NCBI RefSeq assembly: GCF_011604685.1
Contig: NZ_CP050063.1
Span: 3,308,501-3,372,500 of the forward strand
Reading direction: 5' to 3'
Length of the DNA stretch: 64,000 nucleotides
DNA from: Spirosoma aureum
Lineage (GTDB): Bacteria > Bacteroidota > Bacteroidia > Cytophagales > Spirosomataceae
Position numbers and translations under genes: made by a program. The notes under the pieces are model-generated. The model did not search any database, was not told the DNA's origin, and saw nothing but the letters and a program-made list of their open reading frames with translations. Shown piece by piece: positions 45,254 to 53,858 of this stretch (position 1 is the stretch's first letter; each line of letters starts with the position of its first letter).

Positions 45254-45407
45254 AGCTTTCGGCCTCGATATGACCAGGTAGCGTAACTGCAGTCTGGTAG
45301 GAAGATTGGTTCTGGCTATTATTTATGGGTATTTCTCTTGTTCCGATAAATAACACGCTACTAATTATAGTAGCGCAAATACTAGTGTGGAGTAAATGTT
45401 TTTGCAT
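44547..45407 (-). CDS. N-terminal part of the multi-CBM glycoside hydrolase, frameshifted
   Basis: 286 residues, of which only about the first 195 are in the biologically meaningful frame. A hydrophobic signal segment (MQKHLLHTSICATIISSVLFIG) precedes a CBM6-like module (LPGHIEAESYDAMQGGQLES, DDGWMDYSVNV). The second module starts at ARIEAETFDVATDVRPEQTE. After EDSG it leaves frame (VGRMWVISM), because ACCCACCCCACTG at about 44818 has four C where the sister copy at about 44046 has five. Restoring the C joins it to the main part. Confidence 0.82.
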   Translation of the reverse strand: MQKHLLHTSICATIISSVLFIGTREIPINNSQNQSSYQTAVTLPGHIEAESYDAMQGGQLESTSDDNGGQNLSLITDDGWMDYSVNVPTAAVYTFRFRVANGYSDGAKFQLKLADGTLLTTVDVPRTGGAQNWQSIGATAHLPAGNQTLRIQIIKGSWNLNWFEAAASRSLPARIEAETFDVATDVRPEQTEDSGVGRMWVISMMGTGWTTMSMWLRRACTPFSFGWPTVMETAISRFVRRVVRCWAVWMCLGRMAGKPGRRSAPRLPYRLAARSCAYMPYGAPSI

Positions 45408-46009
45408 TTCGTGTTTTATGAATTTTTATGTTACTAAAAAACTCATAAAAATAAATAAAAATTAGTTTTGAAAAATCTTATTAAAGAACTTTAATTTATA
45501 GCGTTATTTTTTCATGGAAATATATAAGCTCTGGTTATAATTTTTATCCATTTAAAAACTAATAAATTAATTTTGGTGACATTTTTAGGCTGGAAAAGTT
45601 CATCGATAGTCGATATGTCTACTGCCTGTTTAGGCATAGGACTACTCATTGGTCGGTGATTTACTCCGTATAATTGCTTAGATGACTGCCCTGACTGATA
45701 CTGGTCTAGAGGTATTGGCGTGAGGTCTGGTTCTTAAAGCTCACCTCTGCGGGTTGGGAAACCGCATCTGTTTAACAACGGGTAAGGAGAATCATGTGGC
45801 GAACCGTCGCATCGACGGACTGTCCTCACTGTGTCGGTTTCTTAAAACCGACATCATAGCATCACTTCGACTGTTTTATGGAGGAATTCACTGACCTCGT
45901 AAAACAGTCGTCATCTGGAAGATATAGTTGTATAGCTGGGTTGTCGCTGGATAGATAGAGCCTAAAATCTATGAGCAATACCTACGTGATTGTGTCCAGG
46001 CGTTCCGTT
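45408..46009. other. 602-bp gap, AT-rich leader plus hairpin cluster
   Basis: No credible ORF. 45408-45700 is AT-rich and probably holds the hydrolase promoter, though no clear -33/-7 pair was seen. 45709-45911 is GC-richer and full of short hairpins (described separately). Nothing else was recognised. Confidence 0.5.
45709..45911. other. cluster of consecutive hairpins, possible structured RNA
   Basis: Successive complementary pairs occur: AGAGG/CCTCT and GTGAG/CTCAC at 45709-45750, TGCGG/CCGCA (45748-45766), CCGTCG/CGACGG (45804-45818), GTCGGTTT/AAACCGAC (45833-45851) and GACTGTTTTA/TAAAACAGTC (45869-45909). A long-range pair GTGAGG (45720) with CCTCAC (45824) is possible. It matches no RNA class I can name. 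Direction is unknown; on the minus strand it would follow the ketoacyl synthase gene and lead the hydrolase. Confidence 0.4.
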
Positions 46010-47080
46010 TTAAAACTGGTAAATAACGGCATTGATATTCATACCGGCTCCTACGGAAGCAATCACTACTTTATCGCCCGGCTCTATGTGCTGGTTTTCA
46101 AATTTTCCTTTCTGAATCAGATCCAGTAACGTAGGAATAGTTGCCACCGAACTATTCCCCAGCCATGATATGGTCATGGGCATCAATGACAACGCAGGGC
46201 TGTCCAGATTGTATAATTTATAGAGCCGTTGCAGAATGGCGACATCCATTTTCTCATTGGCCTGATGAATAAGGACTTTGCTGATTTGAGAAAGATGGAT
46301 ATCCGCTTTATCCAGCGCTTTTTTGATAACTAATGGCACTTGATTTAACGCAAATTCATAGAGCTTACGGCCGTTCATTTTCATGAAAATGTCCGGGCTG
46401 TCTTCCAGTAAGGGGGCATATGATTTGCTCATGCTCAGGAGCGTGGTGTACTCACAGGCATGAGTTTGCGTATGGTGCGCTAAAATGCCTGTCTGGCTGT
46501 TATCCGAGGCTTCCAGAATGACAGCACCGCTTCCGTCGCTGAATAACATGGAGTCGCGGTCGTGTGGATCAATAACCCTGGAAAGCGTTTCGGTACCAAT
46601 AACCAGACACCGTTTGGCGTCGCCCGAACGGATGTAATAATTAGCCTGAATGAGTCCTTCTAACCAGCCAGGGCAACCAAACGCGAGGTCATAGGCAATC
46701 GTGTCTGGATTATTGATGTGCAGGAGGGCTTTAATGCGCGAGGCCAGGGAGGGAACCATATCGACCCGGTTGCTGCCATACGTAACATCGCCAAAGTTAT
46801 GGGCAACAATAATATAATCGAGCGTTTCGGGATCGATGCCTGAACTTGATAATGCGTCGTTTGCTGCCAGAAACCCTAATTCCGACGCTATTTGGTCGGG
46901 TCGGGCGTAACGGCGTTCGCAGATACCCGTAATTTCCTTAAACTTCTCAAGAACGTGACCCTGGTTTTGTGGGATGGCAACTCCTTCTTTCGTATAAAAT
47001 TGGGAAGTCAGGAAGGACTGGTTAGTGATAGTAACATCAGGAATGTAGCTTCCTGTTGCGGTAAAAACAGATCTGGTCAT
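46010..47080 (-). CDS. 3-oxoacyl-ACP synthase III-like (KAS III/FabH family)
   Basis: 356 residues, family length. The thiolase-fold catalytic triad is visible: Cys in DLAFGCPGWLEGL (about 130), His in LIHQANEKM (about 270) and Asn in WLGNSSVATIP (about 305). It condenses an acyl-CoA or acyl-ACP with malonyl-ACP; it could start fatty-acid or specialised-metabolite synthesis. It is not next to other fab genes, so a specialised role is possible. The unknown 169-aa gene lies 63 bp upstream on the same strand. Confidence 0.9.
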   Translation of the reverse strand: MTRSVFTATGSYIPDVTITNQSFLTSQFYTKEGVAIPQNQGHVLEKFKEITGICERRYARPDQIASELGFLAANDALSSSGIDPETLDYIIVAHNFGDVTYGSNRVDMVPSLASRIKALLHINNPDTIAYDLAFGCPGWLEGLIQANYYIRSGDAKRCLVIGTETLSRVIDPHDRDSMLFSDGSGAVILEASDNSQTGILAHHTQTHACEYTTLLSMSKSYAPLLEDSPDIFMKMNGRKLYEFALNQVPLVIKKALDKADIHLSQISKVLIHQANEKMDVAILQRLYKLYNLDSPALSLMPMTISWLGNSSVATIPTLLDLIQKGKFENQHIEPGDKVVIASVGAGMNINAVIYQF

Positions 47081-47143
47081 AGTTACGGAAAAGCCGTCAG
47101 ACAGCTTCTTTTTTCGGGCAATAAGTCGCGGGTTTTAGAATTT

Positions 47144-47653
47144 CTACTGTTCGTTTAGTGTCGCTAGTAAATAAGTCCTGGCTTCGTTGAAAGCTCTAAC
47201 CAGATGCCGGTAGAAATAAATACGATCCTGACCGACAAAAAAGGCCAGTTCGTCTTCGTGGTCGCAGACAAAAAACAGGCCATTCGGAAAATAACCATTG
47301 CCTGCACCATAGAAGTGATTCAGGTCTGGAACAAGAACAGTAATGTTCTCGTGGGTATGCCGGTTGGCATTGAAATTATAAACCGACTGGCGCATGGAAT
47401 AAATCAGGCTTGTAATATCCTGAATCTTGCCATTGCTCCCTACTTCATCCAGAAAGTCAATTCGTTTGCCGGCCTGTTCGGCCTGCTGGAGCAGATCACC
47501 TTCCAGACTCAACAGCTCAATAAAAAGAGACTGGGTTACATTGGTGTATGGCGCATTACGATTGAATGCAGCCTCATGGAGATGATGGTCAATTACGATC
47601 AGGTGCTGTTTAAGCTGCGCCTTATTCCACTCTTTACTTGGGTATACTGTCAT
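47144..47653 (-). CDS. unknown 169-residue protein upstream of KAS III
   Basis: I do not recognise it. The start at ATG 47653 (MTVYPSKEWN) is preferred over an in-frame TTG upstream. The protein is soluble, mostly helical in its first half (QLKQHLIVIDHHLHEAAFN, LLSLEGDLLQQAEQAG) with a more mixed second half (VLVPDLNHFYGAGNGYFPNG, FFVCDHEDELAFFVGQ). No catalytic motif is evident. Its co-direction with the KAS III gene suggests one transcript. Confidence 0.65.
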   Translation of the reverse strand: MTVYPSKEWNKAQLKQHLIVIDHHLHEAAFNRNAPYTNVTQSLFIELLSLEGDLLQQAEQAGKRIDFLDEVGSNGKIQDITSLIYSMRQSVYNFNANRHTHENITVLVPDLNHFYGAGNGYFPNGLFFVCDHEDELAFFVGQDRIYFYRHLVRAFNEARTYLLATLNEQ

Positions 47654-47979
47654 TAGAGACAAACCTTACTACGTTTAGACAAGCGGGCAGCAGGAGTGTA
47701 ATAGTATAACGGATTCGACCGGGAATCGCTTTACAATGGGGCGATTCATTTGGACACTGTCTGCCATGAATCAACCCGATCGATTACGTTCGGACTCATA
47801 AAGGTAACGAAACCGGATGGACAATCATATAGCCGGGTCATTGGCGAGTAGGCCGAAAGAGTGCTGATCCCATCAGAAGCACTCTGTCAAATGCTATTCA
47901 GGCAGTACGTTCGCTCAAAATATTGACGATTCAATTGCCGGACTGATTACCTTCCGTTATCTATTAAACGGTTCTGATT
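47654..47979. other. 326-bp divergent gap upstream of the large-protein operon
   Basis: No credible ORF. It should contain the operon promoter. Two inverted repeats are visible: GAATCGC/GCGATTC (47723-47729 and 47741-47747) and AGAGTGCT/AGCACTCT (47858-47865 and 47878-47885, with an inner GAT/ATC pair). No convincing -7/-33 pair was found. Confidence 0.5.
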
Positions 47980-50889
47980 ATGCCGGCTCCAGCTATCTAT
48001 TTCGAACCACCCTACGACATTCATCTGCTTCGGGGGCAATCGTTCCAAATCGTCAATGCGACAAATGCCTTTGCAACCTTACTACGAATTGGGGGAGATT
48101 TCGCGTATAATTATGTCGATAATCACCCAGATATAAGCTATACATTCTGGACCAGCTTCGACGAGGATAAGGCCAATGATTTTGGAATAACCGTCGAGAA
48201 TCCGGTCGAGCATGATCATGCGTTTGATCGGAAACCTGACTGGCTAATCACGCTGGACGCGAATGAGCCCGCTGCCGCACAAAACCGTATTCGCAACTTT
48301 TACTTATACGCCGAAGTCGAGAATGCGGCTGATAATTCCAGCAACTGGACAGCATTGCGAATTCATATTCACACGAGAATCGAAGAGGTGTGGATTACGC
48401 CTGCGGGTTTAACCATTACGCCTGGTGTTACGCATCAGACTCGTCTGCATGGTCGTTTTGACGACGATGTTATCGCTGAAATCGGTAATCAGCGTTATCA
48501 GAATGCTCGGTTTAATATTGACCCCCAGCTTGCTATAAGCTGGAATTCACCTACCCCTACTTTAGTAGATCCGGCCAACGGCTCGATCAGGGCCCAGACT
48601 ATAACCGGTATTCACGATCTGAATGTATCAGTTGCTTACGATGGGGTCACGCAAACGGCAGCCAGTCTGATCATGGTATCGGGAAATTTGGCCGCCAATT
48701 CACCCGTACAGGCCGAATTAGTGGCAACGGGAGGGTGCCCAGGCTTTCCCCGATTGAATGAAGTACCTAATATTCTCTTTTTATCCGAAGGCTTTACGCT
48801 CGAACAGGAATTCAACTTTAAAATTCTGGTTGCGGATTATGTCAAGGATTTGATGAGCAATAAAATTACCGCACCATTCAATCTGCTACGAGGCTCGATC
48901 AATTTCTGGATGATTTTTATTCCTTCACGCGAAAGCGGGGCGACATACCTGGGCGATTTGGCTGTACGCCAGAAACCGAACGAACCAATTCTACCCAAAT
49001 TAACAGGTCGTCCGATTCCATTTATTGAAAGAGATCAGAATAAGCCGGTCGACGACTGGGACATTGAGCACCTCCTGTATTGGGTCGGGTTGCCCGTGAG
49101 AGCCGAACGCGACACCAACGACCAGACCGTAATTGATAACTTGTTTACCAAGTGGGAAGCCACGACCCACCTGACAGACGAAGAAATTGAGAAACTAAAG
49201 ACGAAAAAATCGCTGATAAAGAGCTGGCAGCGACTTGGCGAAAGGCGGTTGTCTCCTGTAAAAGATACCGCTTTGGGCGTTACAATTCAGGATACAACAG
49301 CCGCCAGAAGGGAGAACGATTTTAGTGATATTGGTCTGGACCCCAAGCGCATCCAGCGCGGGGATCTGGACACTTTTTTCAGTACATTGAGGGATGATGA
49401 TAACAACCTGATCGGTCCCACCTTCGTTCAGCAGGCGAGTCCGACTCAGCCACAGGGAAAGGATTGGGATAATATTGTCGTCTTATCGGCTATTCGTCGG
49501 GGGCGGGCTGTAAATAGTACAGGATATATGTTCTCCGTCGTTGAAAAGGCATCGTATTCGGATGCCAAAGAAATATTAATTGGCGATTTAGCCACCCTGC
49601 GTGTTCCGATTGCGCCAACTGATCTGCCCGACAAACTCCCGTTAAAGTCGAAAAATACCACTACCCATGAACTGTGCCATTCGTTTGGGTTAGACGATGA
49701 ATACGGAGAGAATCCTCCTCTGGAAAGCTATAAAAATAAACCGGTCAATGATCCGATGGTTTCAGGCTGGTCGTTTGCAACGTATACAAAAGCCGCTTCT
49801 TCAGTCGATTGGTCCAGCAATGTTCAGGTCAGAGCTGACCTGGAAGTACCGGTTTCGAGTGGAGGTACTCAAATTCAGCCCTATCGAATCAAATGGCGCT
49901 ATCATCGCATTCAGAAGTGTGGAGTCGTTACCAACATCACCGTAACTAGTAATCAAATCGAGCTAACGCTGCAGAATGGCCAGGCGGCTCAGTTTACCGC
50001 CAATAAACCTGTTTTTCTACGGAAACGACGGCGGAATACGACCGTATATTTTATTCATTCCCGCGCTACCGGTCAGGATCGATTAATCGCTTCCGTTATC
50101 ACACCTAACCCACTTCCTGCTGGATTTGTAAACGCTGTTGACATAACCGCCATTGATGTCGCTAACGATCGGGTTACGCTTCGTCGTGGTACAGCTACGT
50201 TAATCGTTCAGGTAGACCGTGGACAGGCGGCTTTGTTACAAACAGGGACGGGATTTACGATTCGGTCCGAAAATAGGTATGGTCCTGTGCTGACCTTATT
50301 TCGAACAGCAGGTGCCGTACCCAATGGGCCGGATATCATTACAAAGGCAATTTCTGCTGAACTGACCGTAGTGAGCACTGATCCTGCCAACAATAGACTC
50401 ACGCTGACCAGTCCGGCAAACGCTACGCTGCCCGACTACATGAGAACCCTGGATGTAAATGAAGCCATCATTGTGTATGAGCCGATTGCCATGCCTGAAG
50501 GGCAGCGGTCGGCCGATTATCCCTATGCCGAAATTATAGCCCAGAAAGTACTTAATCACTTACTGGTTAATCCATTTGCGTTCAATACGGATGATCAACA
50601 CCGTGAAGTAATTGATCGAACGCCGGATAACACGAATATCCCTGGCCATTTAGTGCCTTGTTGCTCGAAGAGGGATAAGGAAATCATCGGTCTCTACAGC
50701 GGGGGCGATCAGCATCATGGTGGTGTATACCATCCTGCGGCCAAGTGCATGATGCGTCAACAGGTTGACGATGATCATTATACGGAGTTGTGTGCTGTAT
50801 GCCGCTATACACTGATCAACCAGATCGATCCAACAAAACATGGCGATTTCGACGCTGATTATATGAAACGGAAAATTTATCCGGATTAA
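47980..50889 (+). CDS. large M64-like metallopeptidase paralogue 1, first gene of the large-protein operon
   Basis: 969 residues with no signal peptide. N-terminal part (about 1-270) is beta-rich. From about 280 it follows the M64 (IgA-peptidase-like) layout: NILFLSEGFTLEQEF, PFNLLRGSINFWMIFIPSRESG, then a zinc motif HELCH with H563, E564, H567 and the following DDEYGE. The C-terminus has YSGGDQHHGGVYHP and KCMM with ELCAVCRYTL. All family-typical metal ligands are present, so it is probably active. It shares start (PPYDIHLLRGQS), end (CRYTLIN, KIYPD) and overall length with the next gene, so the two are tandem paralogues. Related peptidases are normally secreted; this one lacks an obvious signal. 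Confidence 0.85.
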   Translation: MPAPAIYFEPPYDIHLLRGQSFQIVNATNAFATLLRIGGDFAYNYVDNHPDISYTFWTSFDEDKANDFGITVENPVEHDHAFDRKPDWLITLDANEPAAAQNRIRNFYLYAEVENAADNSSNWTALRIHIHTRIEEVWITPAGLTITPGVTHQTRLHGRFDDDVIAEIGNQRYQNARFNIDPQLAISWNSPTPTLVDPANGSIRAQTITGIHDLNVSVAYDGVTQTAASLIMVSGNLAANSPVQAELVATGGCPGFPRLNEVPNILFLSEGFTLEQEFNFKILVADYVKDLMSNKITAPFNLLRGSINFWMIFIPSRESGATYLGDLAVRQKPNEPILPKLTGRPIPFIERDQNKPVDDWDIEHLLYWVGLPVRAERDTNDQTVIDNLFTKWEATTHLTDEEIEKLKTKKSLIKSWQRLGERRLSPVKDTALGVTIQDTTAARRENDFSDIGLDPKRIQRGDLDTFFSTLRDDDNNLIGPTFVQQASPTQPQGKDWDNIVVLSAIRRGRAVNSTGYMFSVVEKASYSDAKEILIGDLATLRVPIAPTDLPDKLPLKSKNTTTHELCHSFGLDDEYGENPPLESYKNKPVNDPMVSGWSFATYTKAASSVDWSSNVQVRADLEVPVSSGGTQIQPYRIKWRYHRIQKCGVVTNITVTSNQIELTLQNGQAAQFTANKPVFLRKRRRNTTVYFIHSRATGQDRLIASVITPNPLPAGFVNAVDITAIDVANDRVTLRRGTATLIVQVDRGQAALLQTGTGFTIRSENRYGPVLTLFRTAGAVPNGPDIITKAISAELTVVSTDPANNRLTLTSPANATLPDYMRTLDVNEAIIVYEPIAMPEGQRSADYPYAEIIAQKVLNHLLVNPFAFNTDDQHREVIDRTPDNTNIPGHLVPCCSKRDKEIIGLYSGGDQHHGGVYHPAAKCMMRQQVDDDHYTELCAVCRYTLINQIDPTKHGDFDADYMKRKIYPD

Positions 50890-50971
50890 AATGAATACCG
50901 TTGGCTAAATAGCTCTAAAGCGCTATAAGCGAATGCATTACCTTTTCTTTTCCTAAACTCAACTTTATTGT

Positions 50972-53851
50972 ATGTCCGCTCCGCGTTGTGCCTTCAACCC
51001 CCCCTACGATATTCACCTGCTTCGTGGGCAATCCATCGAACTGTCGAACTTGCTGGAGATTGATGGGACCGATGCACCGGAATACACGGACGCGCATGCC
51101 TCGATTAAATACAGTTTTCAGACGAGTTTTAATGCGTCGAATAATCTGAAGATAACGGGGACGCTCGGCAACCCGACCAGCCGAAAACCTACCTACCTGC
51201 TTAAACTGGATGCGGCTGCCCCCGCCGATGCCAAATTCCAGATAACAAGCTTTCTGGTGTATGCGATTGTAACCGATACGTCCGACAATTCCACGAGCCA
51301 GGCCGCCATTCGAATTCACGTGCACAAAACCATTCAGAAAGTCTGGATGACGCCCGACCCGATCACGGTGTATCAGGGTATGGCCGGAGCACGAGCGGCT
51401 GTTTACGCCCTTTTCGACGATAAAGTTGTGGCCGAAATCGGTGATATTTATGTAGGCGACAACGAAGAAATTGTTAAGTACACGATTACCAATAAGGTAC
51501 AGATTAAATGGAAATGTACGGCCACACCCGCGTTGATCAACGATAGCGGACGTATAACGCCGGGTAACCGTTCTGGCAACCATGTTCTCAGCATTACTGT
51601 AAAATACGGTTCACAAACACTGAATGCTACGGGCACGGTTCAGCTGTCAGACGCGCTATCAGCCAGTCAGACGACGATTAAAGCAGAGTTGATCACGTCG
51701 GGCAACTGCCCCGGTTTCGATAAACTGAACGAGGTTCCCAATATTCTTTTTCTGGCGGAGGGCTTCACGAATTCAACGGCATTCGGGCAACTACTGGATA
51801 ATTACGTATCGGATCTGGTCAGCAAAAAAATATCGTCGCCGTTCAATCTGCTGAAAGGCTCCATCAATTACTGGAAAGTATTTGTACCCTCCCGCGAAGA
51901 CGGCTTAACCTATCGGTCGGTGCTGGAAGTGCTGGAAACAGAGCCAAACCGGATGTTAGGATTACGGGCTAAAGTAGCCACAAAGCCTGCCAGCGCTGAC
52001 GCCAGTACGTGGACTGCCGAAAATCTGCTGTATTTCGTTGGCGTTCCGGTCAGGAACGACGCAACCGTTGGTAACACTGCGCTTCGGCTACGCTGGGAAA
52101 ATACGACCAAACTAACGGCAGCGCAGCTGGACGAGCTGTTTGGCCCGACGAATGGGTTGGTGGCAAGCTGGCGTTCCGATGCCGAATGCCGACTACCCGA
52201 CGCGAAAGATACGGCCTTTGGGATTAGCGTCAATGATTACACGGCGGTTGAACAGGATGGTCAGTATAACCTGATCAATTTTGATAAGCGTCGGGTGCAG
52301 CGCGATTTTCTGGATGGTTTTCTGGGGAGTTTAAAAGACACGGACAACAACCTGATCGGGCCTGTTTTTGTGATGGATACCCCGGCCGGGAATCGGGGAA
52401 AAGATTTCGATAATATTATCTTCCTGCTGGTCGATGGACGTGGTCGGGCGCAGAACGAAACGGGTTATATGTTCTCATCGGTCAACTCCGACAGTACCAT
52501 TACACTGATGGGAACCTTGGCCGATGACCAGGTATCGGAAGTAGCGATCAGTGTTCCGGCTACGATTCCGTTGCGAAAAAAAGGGACCATTACGCATGAG
52601 TTGCTTCACTCATTTGGCCTGGGGGATGAATATGGTGAAGAGCCGGACGATGATGCGTATAAGGGTAAAATCATTACCGATCCACTGGTAGTTAACTGGC
52701 CCTTTACTGCTTACAACGACCCGGCTTATTATGCCGATGAATACAGCAACGTTCAGCCCAGAAAGGATTTTGAACGGCCCAAAACAGGCGGTGGAACGGG
52801 AACTGAACTCGATGCCTATAAAATCAAATGGCGGTATCACCGTATTCAGAAGTGTTCGCTGGTAACGGCTGTCACTACGTCCGGCAATGAGGTACTGCTG
52901 ACCGTAAAGAACCCGAAGGCTGGTTTTAAGGTGGGCGAATCGGTGTTTTTTCGAAAACGACGAGTCAATCGCTATCAGCTACGGGTCTTCGATAAAGATA
53001 TGCGGGTTGTAGCCGACATTGTTAATCCGGCTACCCTGCCGACAGCTTTCACAAAGTACTACGTAAAGGTAAAATCGATCGATGCTGCCAATAACAAGTT
53101 GACGATCAAAAGCGATTTCGGCACGAATCAGACGACGATCGAGCTGATGCCTGGTCAAACCAGTTTCTTTAGTGTAGGACAGCGGTTGGATATTCGGGAA
53201 AAACGGGTGACTGATCCCATTTTTACCATCCTGCGAAACCCCGCCACCACCGCCGGTCAGCCGGACACGCAGACCTTTTTGCTGTCACCTGAACTGATCA
53301 TAAAATCGGTAGCTGGCAATCAGGTTACGGCGCAGCCGGTCGGTACAGCAACATTTCCTACTGGGCTTTCCACGCTCAACCCTAATGAAGAAATGCTCTT
53401 GTACGCGGCCGTTCCCGTTCGCGATAATCAGGGAACCAATCAATATAAATATGCTGAGTTGATAGCCAAACCGATTCTGGAATATCTGAATGACAATCCG
53501 TTTCCGCTGAATGCGAATACCACGCACGAAGAAATTATCGATACGGATGACATTCAAAATTCGACACTTCCCCCAAAGTACATTCCCTGCTGTTCCCGTC
53601 GGAAGAAAGAAATCATTGGCTTGTATAGTGGCGGAATGCGCTACTTTGGGGGAGTGTATCATCCGTCGGCTCAATGCATGATGCATGGCTACTACCTCAG
53701 CCCGAGCGATACGAAAGACAAAAAAGAACAGTTGATCGAACTCTGTGCCGTTTGCCGGTACACGCTCATCAACCTGATTGACCCAACTAAATTCGGGGAC
53801 TTCGATGCCGATTATTTAACGCGGAAAATTTATCCTGACAATTTATCCTGA
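50972..53851 (+). CDS. large M64-like metallopeptidase paralogue 2
   Basis: 959 residues, no signal peptide, paralogue of the gene 82 bp upstream. The zinc site is HELLH (H542, E543, H546) with GDEYGE after it. Other shared blocks: NILFLAEGFT, PFNLLKGSINYWKVFVPSRE, YSGGMRYFGGVYHPSAQCMM and ELCAVCRYTLIN. Its end is KIYPDNLS, three residues longer than the sister's KIYPD, because of a 13-bp tandem duplication that supplies the stop. It is 7 bp upstream of the next gene. Confidence 0.85.
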   Translation: MSAPRCAFNPPYDIHLLRGQSIELSNLLEIDGTDAPEYTDAHASIKYSFQTSFNASNNLKITGTLGNPTSRKPTYLLKLDAAAPADAKFQITSFLVYAIVTDTSDNSTSQAAIRIHVHKTIQKVWMTPDPITVYQGMAGARAAVYALFDDKVVAEIGDIYVGDNEEIVKYTITNKVQIKWKCTATPALINDSGRITPGNRSGNHVLSITVKYGSQTLNATGTVQLSDALSASQTTIKAELITSGNCPGFDKLNEVPNILFLAEGFTNSTAFGQLLDNYVSDLVSKKISSPFNLLKGSINYWKVFVPSREDGLTYRSVLEVLETEPNRMLGLRAKVATKPASADASTWTAENLLYFVGVPVRNDATVGNTALRLRWENTTKLTAAQLDELFGPTNGLVASWRSDAECRLPDAKDTAFGISVNDYTAVEQDGQYNLINFDKRRVQRDFLDGFLGSLKDTDNNLIGPVFVMDTPAGNRGKDFDNIIFLLVDGRGRAQNETGYMFSSVNSDSTITLMGTLADDQVSEVAISVPATIPLRKKGTITHELLHSFGLGDEYGEEPDDDAYKGKIITDPLVVNWPFTAYNDPAYYADEYSNVQPRKDFERPKTGGGTGTELDAYKIKWRYHRIQKCSLVTAVTTSGNEVLLTVKNPKAGFKVGESVFFRKRRVNRYQLRVFDKDMRVVADIVNPATLPTAFTKYYVKVKSIDAANNKLTIKSDFGTNQTTIELMPGQTSFFSVGQRLDIREKRVTDPIFTILRNPATTAGQPDTQTFLLSPELIIKSVAGNQVTAQPVGTATFPTGLSTLNPNEEMLLYAAVPVRDNQGTNQYKYAELIAKPILEYLNDNPFPLNANTTHEEIIDTDDIQNSTLPPKYIPCCSRRKKEIIGLYSGGMRYFGGVYHPSAQCMMHGYYLSPSDTKDKKEQLIELCAVCRYTLINLIDPTKFGDFDADYLTRKIYPDNLS

Positions 53852-53852
53852 C
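53827..53852. repeat. 13-bp perfect tandem duplication at the gene 2/gene 3 junction
   Basis: AATTTATCCTGAC occurs twice in a row (53827-53839 and 53840-53852). The second copy brings the TGA stop of the upstream gene. Losing one copy would put the upstream frame straight into the downstream gene (IYPD then EDMGTLEE) with no stop. Confidence 0.9.
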
Positions 53853-53858
53853 GAAGAC

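Noticed and set aside
45709..45911. Retron or group II intron remnant
   Set aside because: No reverse transcriptase gene nearby, no recognisable domain V or msr/msd priming feature; only generic hairpins are seen.
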